A stretch of 64,000 bases of DNA, from positions 1 through 64,000 of the forward strand of contig JAEVYY010000012.1 of the NCBI GenBank assembly GCA_023392535.1, in the 5' to 3' direction. The position numbers and the translations under genes are program-made. The notes below the pieces were generated by a model. It saw only the letters and a program-made list of their open reading frames with translations. It searched no databases and had not been told where the DNA came from. Shown here piece after piece: positions 51,812-60,261 of the stretch. The first letter of the stretch is position 1; each line of letters starts with the position of its first letter. The stretch comes from Bacillota bacterium (lineage in GTDB: Bacteria > Bacillota > Clostridia > Lachnospirales > Lachnospiraceae).

Positions 51812-52201
51812 TTATTCAGAAACCACGGTAAAGCGTTTTTTGATATGTTTGCCTTGTTCAGCTTCGTCAAGCATCGCAATCGCATAGTCTGCGTAACTTA
51901 TATAGCTCTTTCCTTGAGAATTTGTCATAATGACCTCGCCACCCAATCGATATTTACCGGTTCTTTCACCATCTGCGTCAAAGTCGGCGGACGGACTTAG
52001 GTAGGTCCAGTTTACGTCGTCACGCTCTTTGATTGCATCGAGCGAAAGCGCCATGTTGGATGCAGTGGGATAATAAGATTCGGGAAAATCAGGGGTATCC
52101 ATTACCCGTTGTGTCTGCGAATCGTCTGTGTAAAGACTGCCTGCCCCGCCGACAAGAAGTAAGCGGTTACTTTTTCCTCTAAGTAAATCTGCAAGAAACA
52201 C
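51812..52201 (-). pseudogene. Beheaded NAD(P)H-binding (NmrA/YwnB-like) oxidoreductase
   Basis: The 129 residues match the C-terminal 60 percent of YwnB-like atypical short-chain dehydrogenases: LLVVGGAGSL-type strand (RLLLVGGAGSLYTD), VMDTPDFPESYYP, WTYLSPSADFDADGERTGKYRLGGEVIM and ISYADYAIAMLDE...HIKKRFTVVSE. The N-terminal Rossmann half with GxxGxxG (about 80-90 residues) is absent, and the frame opens with a GTG close to the divergent promoter. A deletion between promoter and gene body is the simplest reading. Confidence 0.75.
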
Positions 52202-52257
52202 AGTTGAAAAACTTGATACTACTTTGTGTTTCTACTATAATGTACATTAGTGTAAAT

Positions 52258-52288
52258 TGTAAAGTAGGCACCATTTTGTTACTTTACA
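52258..52288. promoter_or_regulatory. Operator-like inverted repeat before the HxlR gene
   Basis: TGTAAAGTA (52258-52266) and its exact complement TACTTTACA (52280-52288), 13 bases apart, centre about 45 bases before the HxlR start, inside the divergent intergenic region. Such repeats are the known target of HxlR-type regulators. A minus-strand promoter (TTACAA with TATAGT, 52262 to 52234) overlaps the left arm. Confidence 0.6.
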
Positions 52289-52318
52289 TCATATTGGATA
52301 CTAATGGAGGAATTATAT

Positions 52319-52648
52319 ATGTGCAAGCAATTTCCGGCATGTCCGGTGGAACTGACCATTACTTTAATTGGAAACAAATGGAAGGTTTTGATTCTTCGCG
52401 ATTTGATGGATGGCACCAAAAGATTTGGAGAGCTTCGAAACGCCATCGGCTCCGTTTCTCAAAAAGTTCTAACGGCAAATCTGCGTGAAATGGAAGAAAA
52501 CGGCTTGCTTGTCCGTTGTGTTTATGCGGAGGTACCGCCTAGGGTGGAATATACCCTGACAGAACTTGGACATAGCTTGAGGCCAGTACTTGATGCTATG
52601 TATATTTGGGGGGATGTTTATAAAGAAGAGCATCCATCGCTTTTTTAA
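52319..52648 (+). CDS. HxlR-family transcriptional regulator
   Basis: 109 residues. The HxlR winged helix reads CKQFPACPVELTITLIGNKWKVLILRDL, RFGELRNAIGSVSQKVLTANLREMEENGLLVR and VPPRVEYTLTELGHSLRPVLDAM. It begins with the two Cys typical of redox- or electrophile-sensing members (MCKQFPACPVE). GGAGG (52306-52310) sits eight bases before ATG 52319; the ATG at 52304 lies on that site. It faces the damaged oxidoreductase gene, its likely former target. Confidence 0.92.
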   Translation: MCKQFPACPVELTITLIGNKWKVLILRDLMDGTKRFGELRNAIGSVSQKVLTANLREMEENGLLVRCVYAEVPPRVEYTLTELGHSLRPVLDAMYIWGDVYKEEHPSLF

Positions 52649-52676
52649 GCATGTTTTAAATATAAGGAGGATGAAC

Positions 52677-53372
52677 TTGGCCCATACCATTTTACTAATT
52701 GACGATGACAAGGAACTATGTGCTTTAATGAAACAAAGCATATGGAAAGAACATATAAACTCTGATTGCTGCTACTCTGGTACAGACGGACTTGCTCTAC
52801 TTGAAAAAAACGATTACCAGCTCATTCTTTTAGATGTGATGATGCCAGAAATGGACGGTTTCCAGACCATGGAAAAAATAAGAGCGAAAAGCAACATACC
52901 CATTCTGATGCTCACTTCTAAAAATGACAGTATGTCAAAAGTGCAAGGACTGCGTTCTGGTGCAGATGACTATTTAACGAAGCCATTTGATATGGAAGAA
53001 CTGATTGCTCGAATTATTTCTTTGATACGCAGATATACACGCTTTAGTTTAACAGCCAATTATTCACAGCCCCTTGTTTTCAAAGGGCTGACCATAGACT
53101 TTGATAGCCGAAGTGTGTCCACGCAAAACGGTATATTTGAATTGCCGCCAAAAGAATTTGATCTGTTGCTCTTTTGCGCTAAAAATCAGGGAAAAATTTT
53201 AACGAAGCAGCAGATTTATGAAGAGGTCTGGGGTGAGCTTTATATTTATGATGACAGTAATATTATGGCTATCATCAGTAGACTCCGTAAGAAGATAGAA
53301 CCCGACCTCGGAGCACCATTGTATATCCAAACAGTAAAGGGAATTGGTTATCGATTTAACAAGGAGGTATAG
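52677..53372 (+). CDS. OmpR-family response regulator, TTG start
   Basis: 231 residues. DDD (9-11), phospho-acceptor Asp53 (LILLDVMMPEMDG), YLTKPFDMEEL, then a winged helix with PPKEFDLLLFCAKNQGKILTKQQIYEEVWG and TVKGIGYRFN. AAGGAGG (52664-52670) is six bases before TTG 52677. The ATG at 52671 is directly on the site, so TTG is preferred. Its probable targets are the four tandem 11-base repeats at 54334-54377. Confidence 0.92.
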   Translation: MAHTILLIDDDKELCALMKQSIWKEHINSDCCYSGTDGLALLEKNDYQLILLDVMMPEMDGFQTMEKIRAKSNIPILMLTSKNDSMSKVQGLRSGADDYLTKPFDMEELIARIISLIRRYTRFSLTANYSQPLVFKGLTIDFDSRSVSTQNGIFELPPKEFDLLLFCAKNQGKILTKQQIYEEVWGELYIYDDSNIMAIISRLRKKIEPDLGAPLYIQTVKGIGYRFNKEV

Positions 53373-53375
53373 GCT

Positions 53376-54299
53376 ATGCTTTTGGATGTGATTTTGGGCA
53401 TATTATTTTGCCTTGCCCTCTTGTTTAGCATTATGTGCTGTACAAAGTTAATGCGTGTAAAGCGGCAGCTTAGCGACATGACAGAGGTTCTGAGTGATAT
53501 TCAGTCCGGAAACGGTAATCGAAAAATCCTTGCAGCAGACAATGAGCTGACCACAGAGCTTTCATTTAAAATGAATGAAATTGTGTATGCCTATGAAGAA
53601 CGACTTTCGCAGCTGCGGGCGGCAGACGAAACGAATCGTCAGCTCATGACCAGCCTTTCCCATGATGTGAGAACACCTCTTACAACCCTGCTGGGTTACT
53701 TGGATGCTGTTCATAGAGGAGTTGTTACCGGAAAAAACCGTGAGGATTATCTTGAAATTGCGAGAAGAAAAGCCCACAATCTAAAAGACTATATTGACGT
53801 TTTATTTGACTGGTTTAAGCTCAACTCCAGTGAATTTGATCTATCCATAGAACAGATAGAGCTTGCGGAACTAACTCGCAATATCCTCAAAGACTGGATT
53901 CCTATTTTTGAGGAAAAGAATCTGCACTATGAAATTGAGCTTCCAGAAAAACCATTGCTCACAAGAGTGGATTTGGATGGGTATGCCCGCATCATTAATA
54001 ATATAGTTCAAAATATTATAAATCATAGTCAGGCGACACAGATAAAAATTGAGATGGTAAAACAGTCAAGCGAGATTGAAATCCGTATTATGGATAACGG
54101 AATTGGAATTGAGAAAGCCGATTTACAGCATATTTTTCAAAGGTTGTACAAATGCGATAAAGGACGTTCGGATAAGGGAAGCGGATTAGGCCTTGCCATT
54201 GTCCGACAGATGGTGGAAAAGATGGACGGTCGAATTGCGGTACAAAGTGAGCCAAACCAATATACAATTTTCAATGTTTTCTTTCCTTTAAATACTTGA
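53376..54299 (+). CDS. Sensor histidine kinase, short
   Basis: 307 residues. One N-terminal membrane segment (about 3-22) with almost nothing outside, then a HAMP-like linker, HisKA MTSLSHDVRTPLTTLLGYLD (His96), and HATPase with NIVQNIINHS, IMDNGIGIE and GSGLGLAIVRQMV. With so little outside the membrane it cannot bind a ligand there and probably reads the state of the partner ABC transporter. AAGGAGG (53360-53366) precedes the ATG. Confidence 0.92.
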   Translation: MLLDVILGILFCLALLFSIMCCTKLMRVKRQLSDMTEVLSDIQSGNGNRKILAADNELTTELSFKMNEIVYAYEERLSQLRAADETNRQLMTSLSHDVRTPLTTLLGYLDAVHRGVVTGKNREDYLEIARRKAHNLKDYIDVLFDWFKLNSSEFDLSIEQIELAELTRNILKDWIPIFEEKNLHYEIELPEKPLLTRVDLDGYARIINNIVQNIINHSQATQIKIEMVKQSSEIEIRIMDNGIGIEKADLQHIFQRLYKCDKGRSDKGSGLGLAIVRQMVEKMDGRIAVQSEPNQYTIFNVFFPLNT

Positions 54300-54300
54300 A

Positions 54301-54329
54301 AAGAACCCTGTCTATCGGCAGGGTTCTTT
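54301..54329 (+). terminator. Terminator after the kinase gene
   Basis: AAGAACCCTG (54301-54310) and CAGGGTTCTT (54319-54328) form a perfect ten-pair stem with TTT at the end. Confidence 0.8.
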
Positions 54330-54333
54330 AATT

Positions 54334-54377
54334 GCAAGGTTAATGCAAGGTTGCGGCAAGGTTAATGCAAGATTGAA
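54334..54377 (+). promoter_or_regulatory. Four tandem 11-base repeats, response-regulator binding array
   Basis: GCAAGGTTAAT (54334), GCAAGGTTGCG (54345), GCAAGGTTAAT (54356) and GCAAGATTGAA (54367) run without gaps. Eleven bases place each unit on the same helix face. Located directly before the LanFEG-type transporter genes, with a possible -10 TAAACT at 54382-54387. OmpR-type regulators bind such direct repeats as head-to-tail dimers, so two dimers fit here. Confidence 0.75.
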
Positions 54378-54416
54378 ATGATAAACTGATTTCAGTAAGA
54401 AAAGGAGGTAATTCAT

Positions 54417-55340
54417 TTGATTGATTATATCATTGAAACGAAAAACCTCACCAAACAATATGGTGAGCAGAAAAGTGTTGCAAATTTGAATATCCATGTA
54501 AAAAAAGGCCGTATCTATGGTTTGCTTGGTAGAAATGGTGCAGGGAAAACCACGTGCATGAAAATGCTCTTAAATCTGACGAGGCCTACTTCCGGGGAAG
54601 TGCTGATTTTCAGCAAAAGCATTCAGGGTAATGAAAAAAAGATTCTTCCCCGTATCGGCAGCTTAATCGAAGCACCGGGATTTTATCCGAACTTGACCAG
54701 TACAGAGAACCTGAATATTTTTGCACAGCTTAGAGGGGTTTCTAAACGAAGCGCTGTCAAGGATGCATTGGAAGTTGTAGGGCTTCCCTATGGAGATAAG
54801 AAGCTGTTTTCTCAATATTCTCTTGGTATGAAGCAACGATTAGCGATTGCGCTTGCCATTATGCACGATCCGGAGCTATTGATTTTGGATGAACCAATCA
54901 ATGGGTTAGACCCCATCGGTATTGCGGAAGTCCGATCATTTCTTCGGGAATTGTGCGATGCAAGGGGGAAAACGATTCTGATTTCCAGCCATATCCTTTC
55001 GGAAATATCTTTGCTGGTGGATGATATTGGAATCATTGACCACGGTGTATTGCTGGAGGAAGAAAGTCTTGCTGAGCTGGAAGAAAAGAACGGAAAGTAC
55101 ATTCATTTTATCGTCTCCGACACAGCGCAGGCAGCCAGAATCATGGAGAGAAGCTTTGGCGCAAAAAACTTCACTGTGGAAAATGACCATAGCCTGCGCT
55201 TACATGATAACAGTATTTCTGTTTCCGCGCTTAACCGTGCTTTTATTGAAAATGGACTGGAAGTATCCGAAGCTCACACGTGCGAAGACAGCTTGGAGGA
55301 TTACTTCAAGCGTATAACTGGAGGTGCGGGTATTGCATAA
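54417..55340 (+). CDS. ABC transporter ATPase (bacitracin/lantibiotic immunity type), TTG start
   Basis: 307 residues. Walker A GRNGAGKTT, then RIGSLIEAPGFYPNLTSTENL, the signature YSLGMKQRLAIALAIM, Walker B LLILDEPINGLDPIG and SSHILSEIS. These are hallmarks of the BcrA/NisF/SpaF group. A C-terminal extension of about 85 residues ends in DSLEDYFKRITGG. AAGGAGG (54402-54408) precedes TTG 54417. Together with the two permeases it likely pumps a peptide antibiotic away from the membrane. Confidence 0.92.
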   Translation: MIDYIIETKNLTKQYGEQKSVANLNIHVKKGRIYGLLGRNGAGKTTCMKMLLNLTRPTSGEVLIFSKSIQGNEKKILPRIGSLIEAPGFYPNLTSTENLNIFAQLRGVSKRSAVKDALEVVGLPYGDKKLFSQYSLGMKQRLAIALAIMHDPELLILDEPINGLDPIGIAEVRSFLRELCDARGKTILISSHILSEISLLVDDIGIIDHGVLLEEESLAELEEKNGKYIHFIVSDTAQAARIMERSFGAKNFTVENDHSLRLHDNSISVSALNRAFIENGLEVSEAHTCEDSLEDYFKRITGGAGIA

Positions 55341-56106
55341 GCTGATTCTCTTTGAATTTAAGAAATTCAAACGAAAAAAAATAATTTTGTTTGGAATATT
55401 GGTAGCTATCATTTTTCCTCTTTTTAATGCTGTATTGCTGTCAGATTCCAATTTTGCAAGCATCCAATCGGGAGTTAGAGAAGACAATGCCTTTTTACTT
55501 TTGATGCCTCTTCTAATTATTTTGGCGGCAGATCTGTTTTTTATCGAACTGGACAATGATACCCTAAAAAATCTACTGAGTATACCGGTATCAAAAAATA
55601 AATTGGTTCTTGTAAAGCTATCGGTTTTGCTGATCTTCTCTATCGCTTTCCAGTTAACAGGGTTTGCGGTCAGCACAATAATTGCTGTCGTTCAAAACAT
55701 TCCTTTGCAAAGTTTTGCTTTTCAATTTTCGCTTACAGCATCAAGCGGTATACTCATGTGGGCAGCGGCACTTCCCTGTGTTGTAATGGTGGTATGGTTT
55801 AATAAAAGCTACATTCTCTCTGTAATTATCGTGTTCTTTTACACACTTCTGAATTATGGGATGCATTTCAGCGATGCGGTTATGATGCAGCCTCTCGGAA
55901 TAAATACCGGAACACTGATGCCTGTACCTATGATTTTTCGATGGCTGTACCAGTTCTACACACCTACCGGGGAAATGCAAACGGAGTTTTACTACCGTTT
56001 CAGCAAATACTTTGTGTCAGCACCCATATGCTTTGGAGTGCTTCTAATGGAAGCAATCGTTTGCATTTCTTTGATGATGTACATCTACCAGCGTAGGGAA
56101 ATTTGA
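55333..56106 (+). CDS. ABC-2 type permease, first of two (LanE/G-like)
   Basis: About 257 residues with six membrane segments. The N-terminus HKLILFEFKKFKRKKIILFGILVAIIFPLFNAVLL is characteristic of BcrB/lantibiotic immunity permeases. I place the start at TTG 55333, eight bases after GGAGG (55320-55324), overlapping the ATPase stop. The GTG at 55324 is part of that site. Confidence 0.85.
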   Translation: MHKLILFEFKKFKRKKIILFGILVAIIFPLFNAVLLSDSNFASIQSGVREDNAFLLLMPLLIILAADLFFIELDNDTLKNLLSIPVSKNKLVLVKLSVLLIFSIAFQLTGFAVSTIIAVVQNIPLQSFAFQFSLTASSGILMWAAALPCVVMVVWFNKSYILSVIIVFFYTLLNYGMHFSDAVMMQPLGINTGTLMPVPMIFRWLYQFYTPTGEMQTEFYYRFSKYFVSAPICFGVLLMEAIVCISLMMYIYQRREI

Positions 56107-56123
56107 GGAAAGGGGTATTTTTT

Positions 56124-56933
56124 ATGCTTCGTATAATAAAAACCGAATTTTTGAAACTAAAGAGATTTCATATTTTACTAATTGGACTAATAGGCATGAC
56201 GCTTCCTGCTATATTATCTGTATTTACACAAGCCGTTGCAACGCCTGAGGCCAAAAGAGGAAATTTTGAATTTTCATCTCTCTTTCGCAGTACCATATGG
56301 AATAGCACAACGATTTTTATGCCTGTTATTTTCACGCTGATTGGAGGATATCTAATAAACCGGGAATACATCGATAATACCTTGAAAAACATCTTACCCG
56401 TTCCAATAAGCTTTCAGCGTCTGTTGTTCGGAAAATTGTTAGCGGTGGGAATTTTAAGTATTCTGCTTGGGCTTTACGGCTATGTAATAACAATAATCGT
56501 CGGATTGTTGTGCGGTTTTTCAGGGCTTAATACGACAGTTTTGATTACTGGAATTTTGCAGATGTTAGGAACAGCAGCGTTCACATACATTGCCATTCTG
56601 CCCATTGTTACTTTTACAAGCAGGAAACAGGGGATTTATATGGGCGGTGTTATGGTATCGTTTCTATTTGGCTATAGTGCCATGTTTATTAAAAATGTCA
56701 CGATGCGCAGTCTATACCCGATTCTGTCTGGACTTACGGTTATAAAATTCGATATGGAAGGATTTATGAACACTTCTGAACCGGGTAATCTTACTTTATC
56801 CATATTATCATTGGCTATCATGCTTTTGCTTACAACGGTAATTGTCATACGTACAAATTCACCGCAAACAGCTTCTAAGCGTAAAGAGTACAAAGTAACA
56901 AGTATGTTCCTCAGACCGGGACAAAAAGGCTGA
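56124..56933 (+). CDS. ABC-2 type permease, second of two (LanE/G-like)
   Basis: 269 residues with about six membrane segments, beginning MLRIIKTEFLKLKRFHILLIGLIGMTLPAILSVF, an arrangement like its neighbour. The pair would form the heterodimeric channel of a LanFEG-type transporter. AAAGGGG lies nine bases before ATG 56124; the in-frame TTG at 56103 lacks a site. Confidence 0.85.
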   Translation: MLRIIKTEFLKLKRFHILLIGLIGMTLPAILSVFTQAVATPEAKRGNFEFSSLFRSTIWNSTTIFMPVIFTLIGGYLINREYIDNTLKNILPVPISFQRLLFGKLLAVGILSILLGLYGYVITIIVGLLCGFSGLNTTVLITGILQMLGTAAFTYIAILPIVTFTSRKQGIYMGGVMVSFLFGYSAMFIKNVTMRSLYPILSGLTVIKFDMEGFMNTSEPGNLTLSILSLAIMLLLTTVIVIRTNSPQTASKRKEYKVTSMFLRPGQKG

Positions 56934-56963
56934 ATGATCCTAGCCTGTCAGATCACCTCCTTA

Positions 56964-57037
56964 TATACAACTGTCTATTAACTTATTGACAATCATTATA
57001 GACAGTTGTATAATAACCTATGATAGACACTTGTATA
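56964..57037 (+). promoter_or_regulatory. Consensus promoter with three BlaI-type operators
   Basis: TTGACA (56986-56991), 17 bases, TATAAT (57009-57014). Three dyads share TAKACA-NN-TGTMTA: TATACAACTGTCTA (56964-56977), TAGACAGTTGTATA (56999-57012, overlapping the -10) and TAGACACTTGTATA (57024-57037). The first two lie in a larger perfect 15-base inverted repeat (56964-56978 / 56998-57012). They fit the ACA-NN-TGT core of BlaI/MecI sites. Confidence 0.85.
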
Positions 57038-57067
57038 TATTTATTAGGTACAAAAGGAGTTGAGATA

Positions 57068-57445
57068 ATGAAAAGCATTAAAAAACTTCCCGATGCGGAA
57101 TTTGAAGTAATGAAGACTATATGGGAAAATGAACCACCCATTACAACGAACATCTTGATGGAACAGTTGGGCAATGAAAAGGGGTGGAGGCTGCAAACAC
57201 TGATAGCGCTTTTACTTCGATTGGTTGACCGTGGATTTTTACGTACCGAAAAAAACGGCAAGGAGCGCACGTATTATCCCTTAGTGGATAAGGAGCGATA
57301 TCTGAAATTCGAAACCAGCAGCTTCATCGAGCGTTTTCACAATCGATCCATTGTCAGCCTTGTGGATACTTTGTACGATGGTAAAGAGTTGAGAGAGTCA
57401 GACTTGGATGAGCTGTCAAAGTGGTTGAAAAAGCGGGGTGAATAA
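57068..57445 (+). CDS. blaI: BlaI/MecI-family repressor
   Basis: 125 residues. Winged helix LPDAEFEVMKTIWENEPPITTNILMEQLGNEKGWRLQTLIALLLRLVDRGFLRTEK with the family's R-TYYP wing (KERTYYPLVDKERYL) and a C-terminal dimerisation region. In known members, cleavage by the partner peptidase or its signal releases the operator. AAGGAG (57054-57059) precedes ATG 57068. The upstream frame to 57020 is not needed. The symbol is used for the family; the target is not a beta-lactamase here. Confidence 0.92.
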   Translation: MKSIKKLPDAEFEVMKTIWENEPPITTNILMEQLGNEKGWRLQTLIALLLRLVDRGFLRTEKNGKERTYYPLVDKERYLKFETSSFIERFHNRSIVSLVDTLYDGKELRESDLDELSKWLKKRGE

Positions 57446-57446
57446 T

Positions 57447-58673
57447 ATGCGGGAAATATGTTCAGTCTATCTTCAAAATTCGTTGCAGCTTTCGTTAATC
57501 ATCATGCTTATGCTGCTTATTTCTCCTATACTGGCACATCGGTATTCATCAAAGTGCCGCTATTACTTATGGACAGTTGTTTTTGTAGCATTACTTCTGC
57601 CTATTCGAGCAAATATAAAACTAACCCTGCCGGAGTTCTTACAGTCCGTTGCGCCACAAGGTACAACACAAGTGGCTTCTCATGTCGCTACTGCCAATAC
57701 GGCAGCAAGTTTAGATTGGCTTCCATATGCAGGGGTATTCTGGATTGCTGGTTCATTCATTTTCTTAATCTGGCATCTATTTTCACATTTGCGTTTTTTG
57801 TCTGCAGTAAGGCGCTGGAGCGAAGAGGTTAAAGAGGTTGATATACTAAGAATCTTCAATAATACTAAAACGGAGCTTCACATGAACAAATTTATTTCTA
57901 TCAAATCCTGCGCCTGTATCAGAACGCCAATGGTGGTCGGATTGCTTCGTCCTGTGGTGTTGCTCCCGCAAGTGACTTTTTCTCTGAACGAGCTGCCGCT
58001 AATCTTAAAGCATGAGCTTGTGCATATCAAGAGAAAGGATCTGTGGTACAAAATCCTGATGCTTCTGACCCTCGCTATCCACTGGTTTAACCCGGTGATT
58101 CACCTTGCCTTAAGATCGGTTCTGAATCTATGTGAAATCTCTTGTGACGAGGAGGTATTGAAAGGAATTGGAACAATAGGACGCGCACGATATGGAGAGT
58201 CCGTTATTGGCATGGTGCGAAATAGCGGTACCTACAAAACAGCGCTATCCACTAATTTTTATAGCGGAACTAAGGGCATGAAAAAGCGTATTTACGCCAT
58301 GATGGATATGACGAACAAGCGATTTTCACCAGTACTGTTTCTGGCTGTTATGGTGGTTACCATGTGTGGAACTACTGCCTTTGCGTTATCGCCTACTCTG
58401 CCAGCTGTTCTGGAAAGCAATGAGCAACAGCGCAATCAAACGATGAGGGCTGATACAGAGCAGAGTTATGTGTATAGCACAGAACCCAATGATATGTATA
58501 CGATGACCCCATACGATACCTCAAAAGATGAGCCGGAGAGTCAAAGCGCCGTTGTCAACAACTTACCACCCAATGCGCTTATACGCACCTATGAAGATAC
58601 TCCTGTGGAACCATCTCAGGAGCCACCTTATGATCCTGATCTATATCGTTTAATTCCGGGCGAGGAATACTAA
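57447..58673 (+). CDS. BlaR1/MecR1-like M56 metallopeptidase, without penicillin sensor domain
   Basis: 408 residues. Four or so membrane segments, the zinc motif HELVH (189-193) with the later Glu in CEISCDEEVL, and a segment at about 288-308 (FSPVLFLAVMVVTMCGTTAFAL). After this the protein has only about 95 polar residues (Pro, Glu, Ser, Asp, with TEPNDMYTMTPYDTSKDEPE), not the 250-residue penicillin-binding sensor of BlaR1. So it should cut BlaI or a similar protein but senses something else. It starts two bases after the blaI stop. Confidence 0.88.
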   Translation: MREICSVYLQNSLQLSLIIMLMLLISPILAHRYSSKCRYYLWTVVFVALLLPIRANIKLTLPEFLQSVAPQGTTQVASHVATANTAASLDWLPYAGVFWIAGSFIFLIWHLFSHLRFLSAVRRWSEEVKEVDILRIFNNTKTELHMNKFISIKSCACIRTPMVVGLLRPVVLLPQVTFSLNELPLILKHELVHIKRKDLWYKILMLLTLAIHWFNPVIHLALRSVLNLCEISCDEEVLKGIGTIGRARYGESVIGMVRNSGTYKTALSTNFYSGTKGMKKRIYAMMDMTNKRFSPVLFLAVMVVTMCGTTAFALSPTLPAVLESNEQQRNQTMRADTEQSYVYSTEPNDMYTMTPYDTSKDEPESQSAVVNNLPPNALIRTYEDTPVEPSQEPPYDPDLYRLIPGEEY

Positions 58674-58737
58674 TTTATAAATACGCTATAACGACCTCTT
58701 TACCACCTAAGTAAGGCGGTGGTTCGCCCCCTCAATA

Positions 58738-58751
58738 TAGACATTTGTCTA
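58738..58751. promoter_or_regulatory. BlaI-type operator before the lipoprotein gene
   Basis: TAGACATTTGTCTA is a perfect 14-base palindrome of the same TAKACA-NN-TGTMTA form as the three sites before blaI, 63 bases upstream of the lipoprotein start. Between them is a GACCG/CGGTC hairpin (58769-58781). Confidence 0.8.
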
Positions 58752-58813
58752 CTTGAAACGTTAAACAAGACCGCTTCGGTCCTATTCTATAAAAAATAAC
58801 AAGGAGAATGAAT

Positions 58814-60025
58814 ATGAAAAAGACAATTTTTAGTATGGCACTGTGCCTGATCCTGATTTTATCCGGCTGCGCACAAAGAGGCAATGAGACTCCAGAACCT
58901 GCACTGAATTCGGAGGACCCGCCTGTACAAACCGGTAGTCCCTCACAATCAGGTGAAGATATGGCTACTCCCATCACTGTGAGCCAGGCAGATTGGAGTA
59001 GCATACAGGGAAAAATCAAAGGCATTTATCCCGCAGGCGGCAGTAAGGTGCTGGTTCTTGCTGATCAGATGTCACTTTATGACTTGGCAAGCGGAAAGGT
59101 GGTTGCTACCGCCAAAGCGCCAACGTTGAGTACGATTCGTGTTTTAGCGCTTGATAGTGGTTTTGCCATTGTTGGACAGACAATTTTAGAAAATTCCTCT
59201 GGTGGCTTCCTGCAAAGCGACTCCCAGTTTCAATTTCGTGCCATTATATATGATAAAGACTTTATATTAAAATCTGAGATTGATATCTCGAAGCTTGTGG
59301 CGGACGGTGAATTTCTGAACGATACGGAAGCGATTGCGGTATCCCCCGATGGCAACAGCATTGCTTTTGCCACGATGCAGGGCGTAACACTTTATGAGTG
59401 TCCGAATAAAAAACGTACCAAACTCATTGATCTGACTGGCGAAGACGAAAAAGCCTATCTTGGACTTTCTATTATTGAGCAGGTTGGCTTTACAAACAAT
59501 GGCAGAACCATTGCTTTTAAAGCACAGAGCTTTGATATACCTGCAATAGAAGGCAAGCCGTCTTTTGGAACAATCGGAAAAATCGATATAGACGGAACCG
59601 GATTGGTTAACCAGAAAACAGCAGACTTTGATGCGTATGAGGTAAGTGTGTATGATTCCATCCTTCTTGTTGCTGAAAATTTTACGGCATTTACTGGCCG
59701 AATTATGGTGGTCGATAACAAATTCGAAAGACAAAAAATCTATAATCTTACAGACAAAAGAGAAAGTAAGGGAGTTATTTATGGTTCTGACAACGGTCAC
59801 TATTTTGCGACCTCTGTTCTGGGGCAGAATGGTTGGACAATTCGAGTATATGAAACGGACTCTGGCAATCTTGTAAAGAAAGAAAATATATCCAATGACG
59901 GACAGGAGTTATACGGTATCAACGACCCCATGATTTGTGTTTTAGATGATACCAAAACCTGCATGGTCCTTCTGGGACATAAACAGAAAGATGTTAGTAC
60001 TAAAATAGCATCCTTTTCCTTTTAA
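58814..60025 (+). CDS. Lipoprotein with beta-propeller-like domain
   Basis: 403 residues from ATG 58814 (AAGGAG seven bases away; the ATG at 58808 is too close). Signal with lipobox LSGCA (Cys18), a Pro/Ser/Glu linker to about 55, then repeated beta-strand blocks, with VSPDGNSIAFATMQGVTLYE and GFTNNGRTIAFKAQ typical of WD40/TolB-like propellers. The preceding BlaI operator suggests it is the output of the BlaI system. Molecular role unknown; a binding or sensor function at the membrane surface is plausible. Confidence 0.8.
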   Translation: MKKTIFSMALCLILILSGCAQRGNETPEPALNSEDPPVQTGSPSQSGEDMATPITVSQADWSSIQGKIKGIYPAGGSKVLVLADQMSLYDLASGKVVATAKAPTLSTIRVLALDSGFAIVGQTILENSSGGFLQSDSQFQFRAIIYDKDFILKSEIDISKLVADGEFLNDTEAIAVSPDGNSIAFATMQGVTLYECPNKKRTKLIDLTGEDEKAYLGLSIIEQVGFTNNGRTIAFKAQSFDIPAIEGKPSFGTIGKIDIDGTGLVNQKTADFDAYEVSVYDSILLVAENFTAFTGRIMVVDNKFERQKIYNLTDKRESKGVIYGSDNGHYFATSVLGQNGWTIRVYETDSGNLVKKENISNDGQELYGINDPMICVLDDTKTCMVLLGHKQKDVSTKIASFSF

Positions 60026-60041
60026 TGCTTTGTCCGATAGC

Positions 60042-60152
60042 CTAATACAATTGAAATGTCATCGTCATAGTATCAAAGTCCATCGTCCATTTGTACTGCT
60101 TCAGATAGTTATGGCTGATAATTCCATCTAAAAAGATTTCCAGGATATTTCT
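60042..60152 (-). pseudogene. Remnant of a retropepsin-like aspartic protease
   Basis: A minus-strand frame of 36 codons ends in TAG at 60042-60044. It contains LDGIISHNYLKQYKWTMDFD, the C-terminal GxxGxxFLxxYxxxIDF pattern of bacterial retropepsin-like proteases. An in-frame stop lies just upstream, and no other part of such a gene is recognisable. It is a decayed fragment and is not expressed as a unit. Confidence 0.5.
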
Positions 60153-60198
60153 TTAGTTAACCTTTAGTCGCCACGGTTTTTAAGAAAAGAATAAAAAA

Positions 60199-60227
60199 TT
60201 TACTCCTACAAAGATGTGGGGTATAAT
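60199..60227 (+). promoter_or_regulatory. Promoter of the membrane-protein / third two-component operon
   Basis: TTTACT (60199-60204), a 17-base spacer and TATAAT (60222-60227), 35 bases upstream of the ATG at 60262. Confidence 0.6.
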
Positions 60228-60261
60228 ACATTTTATATGATTCATGGATAGAGAGGATACA

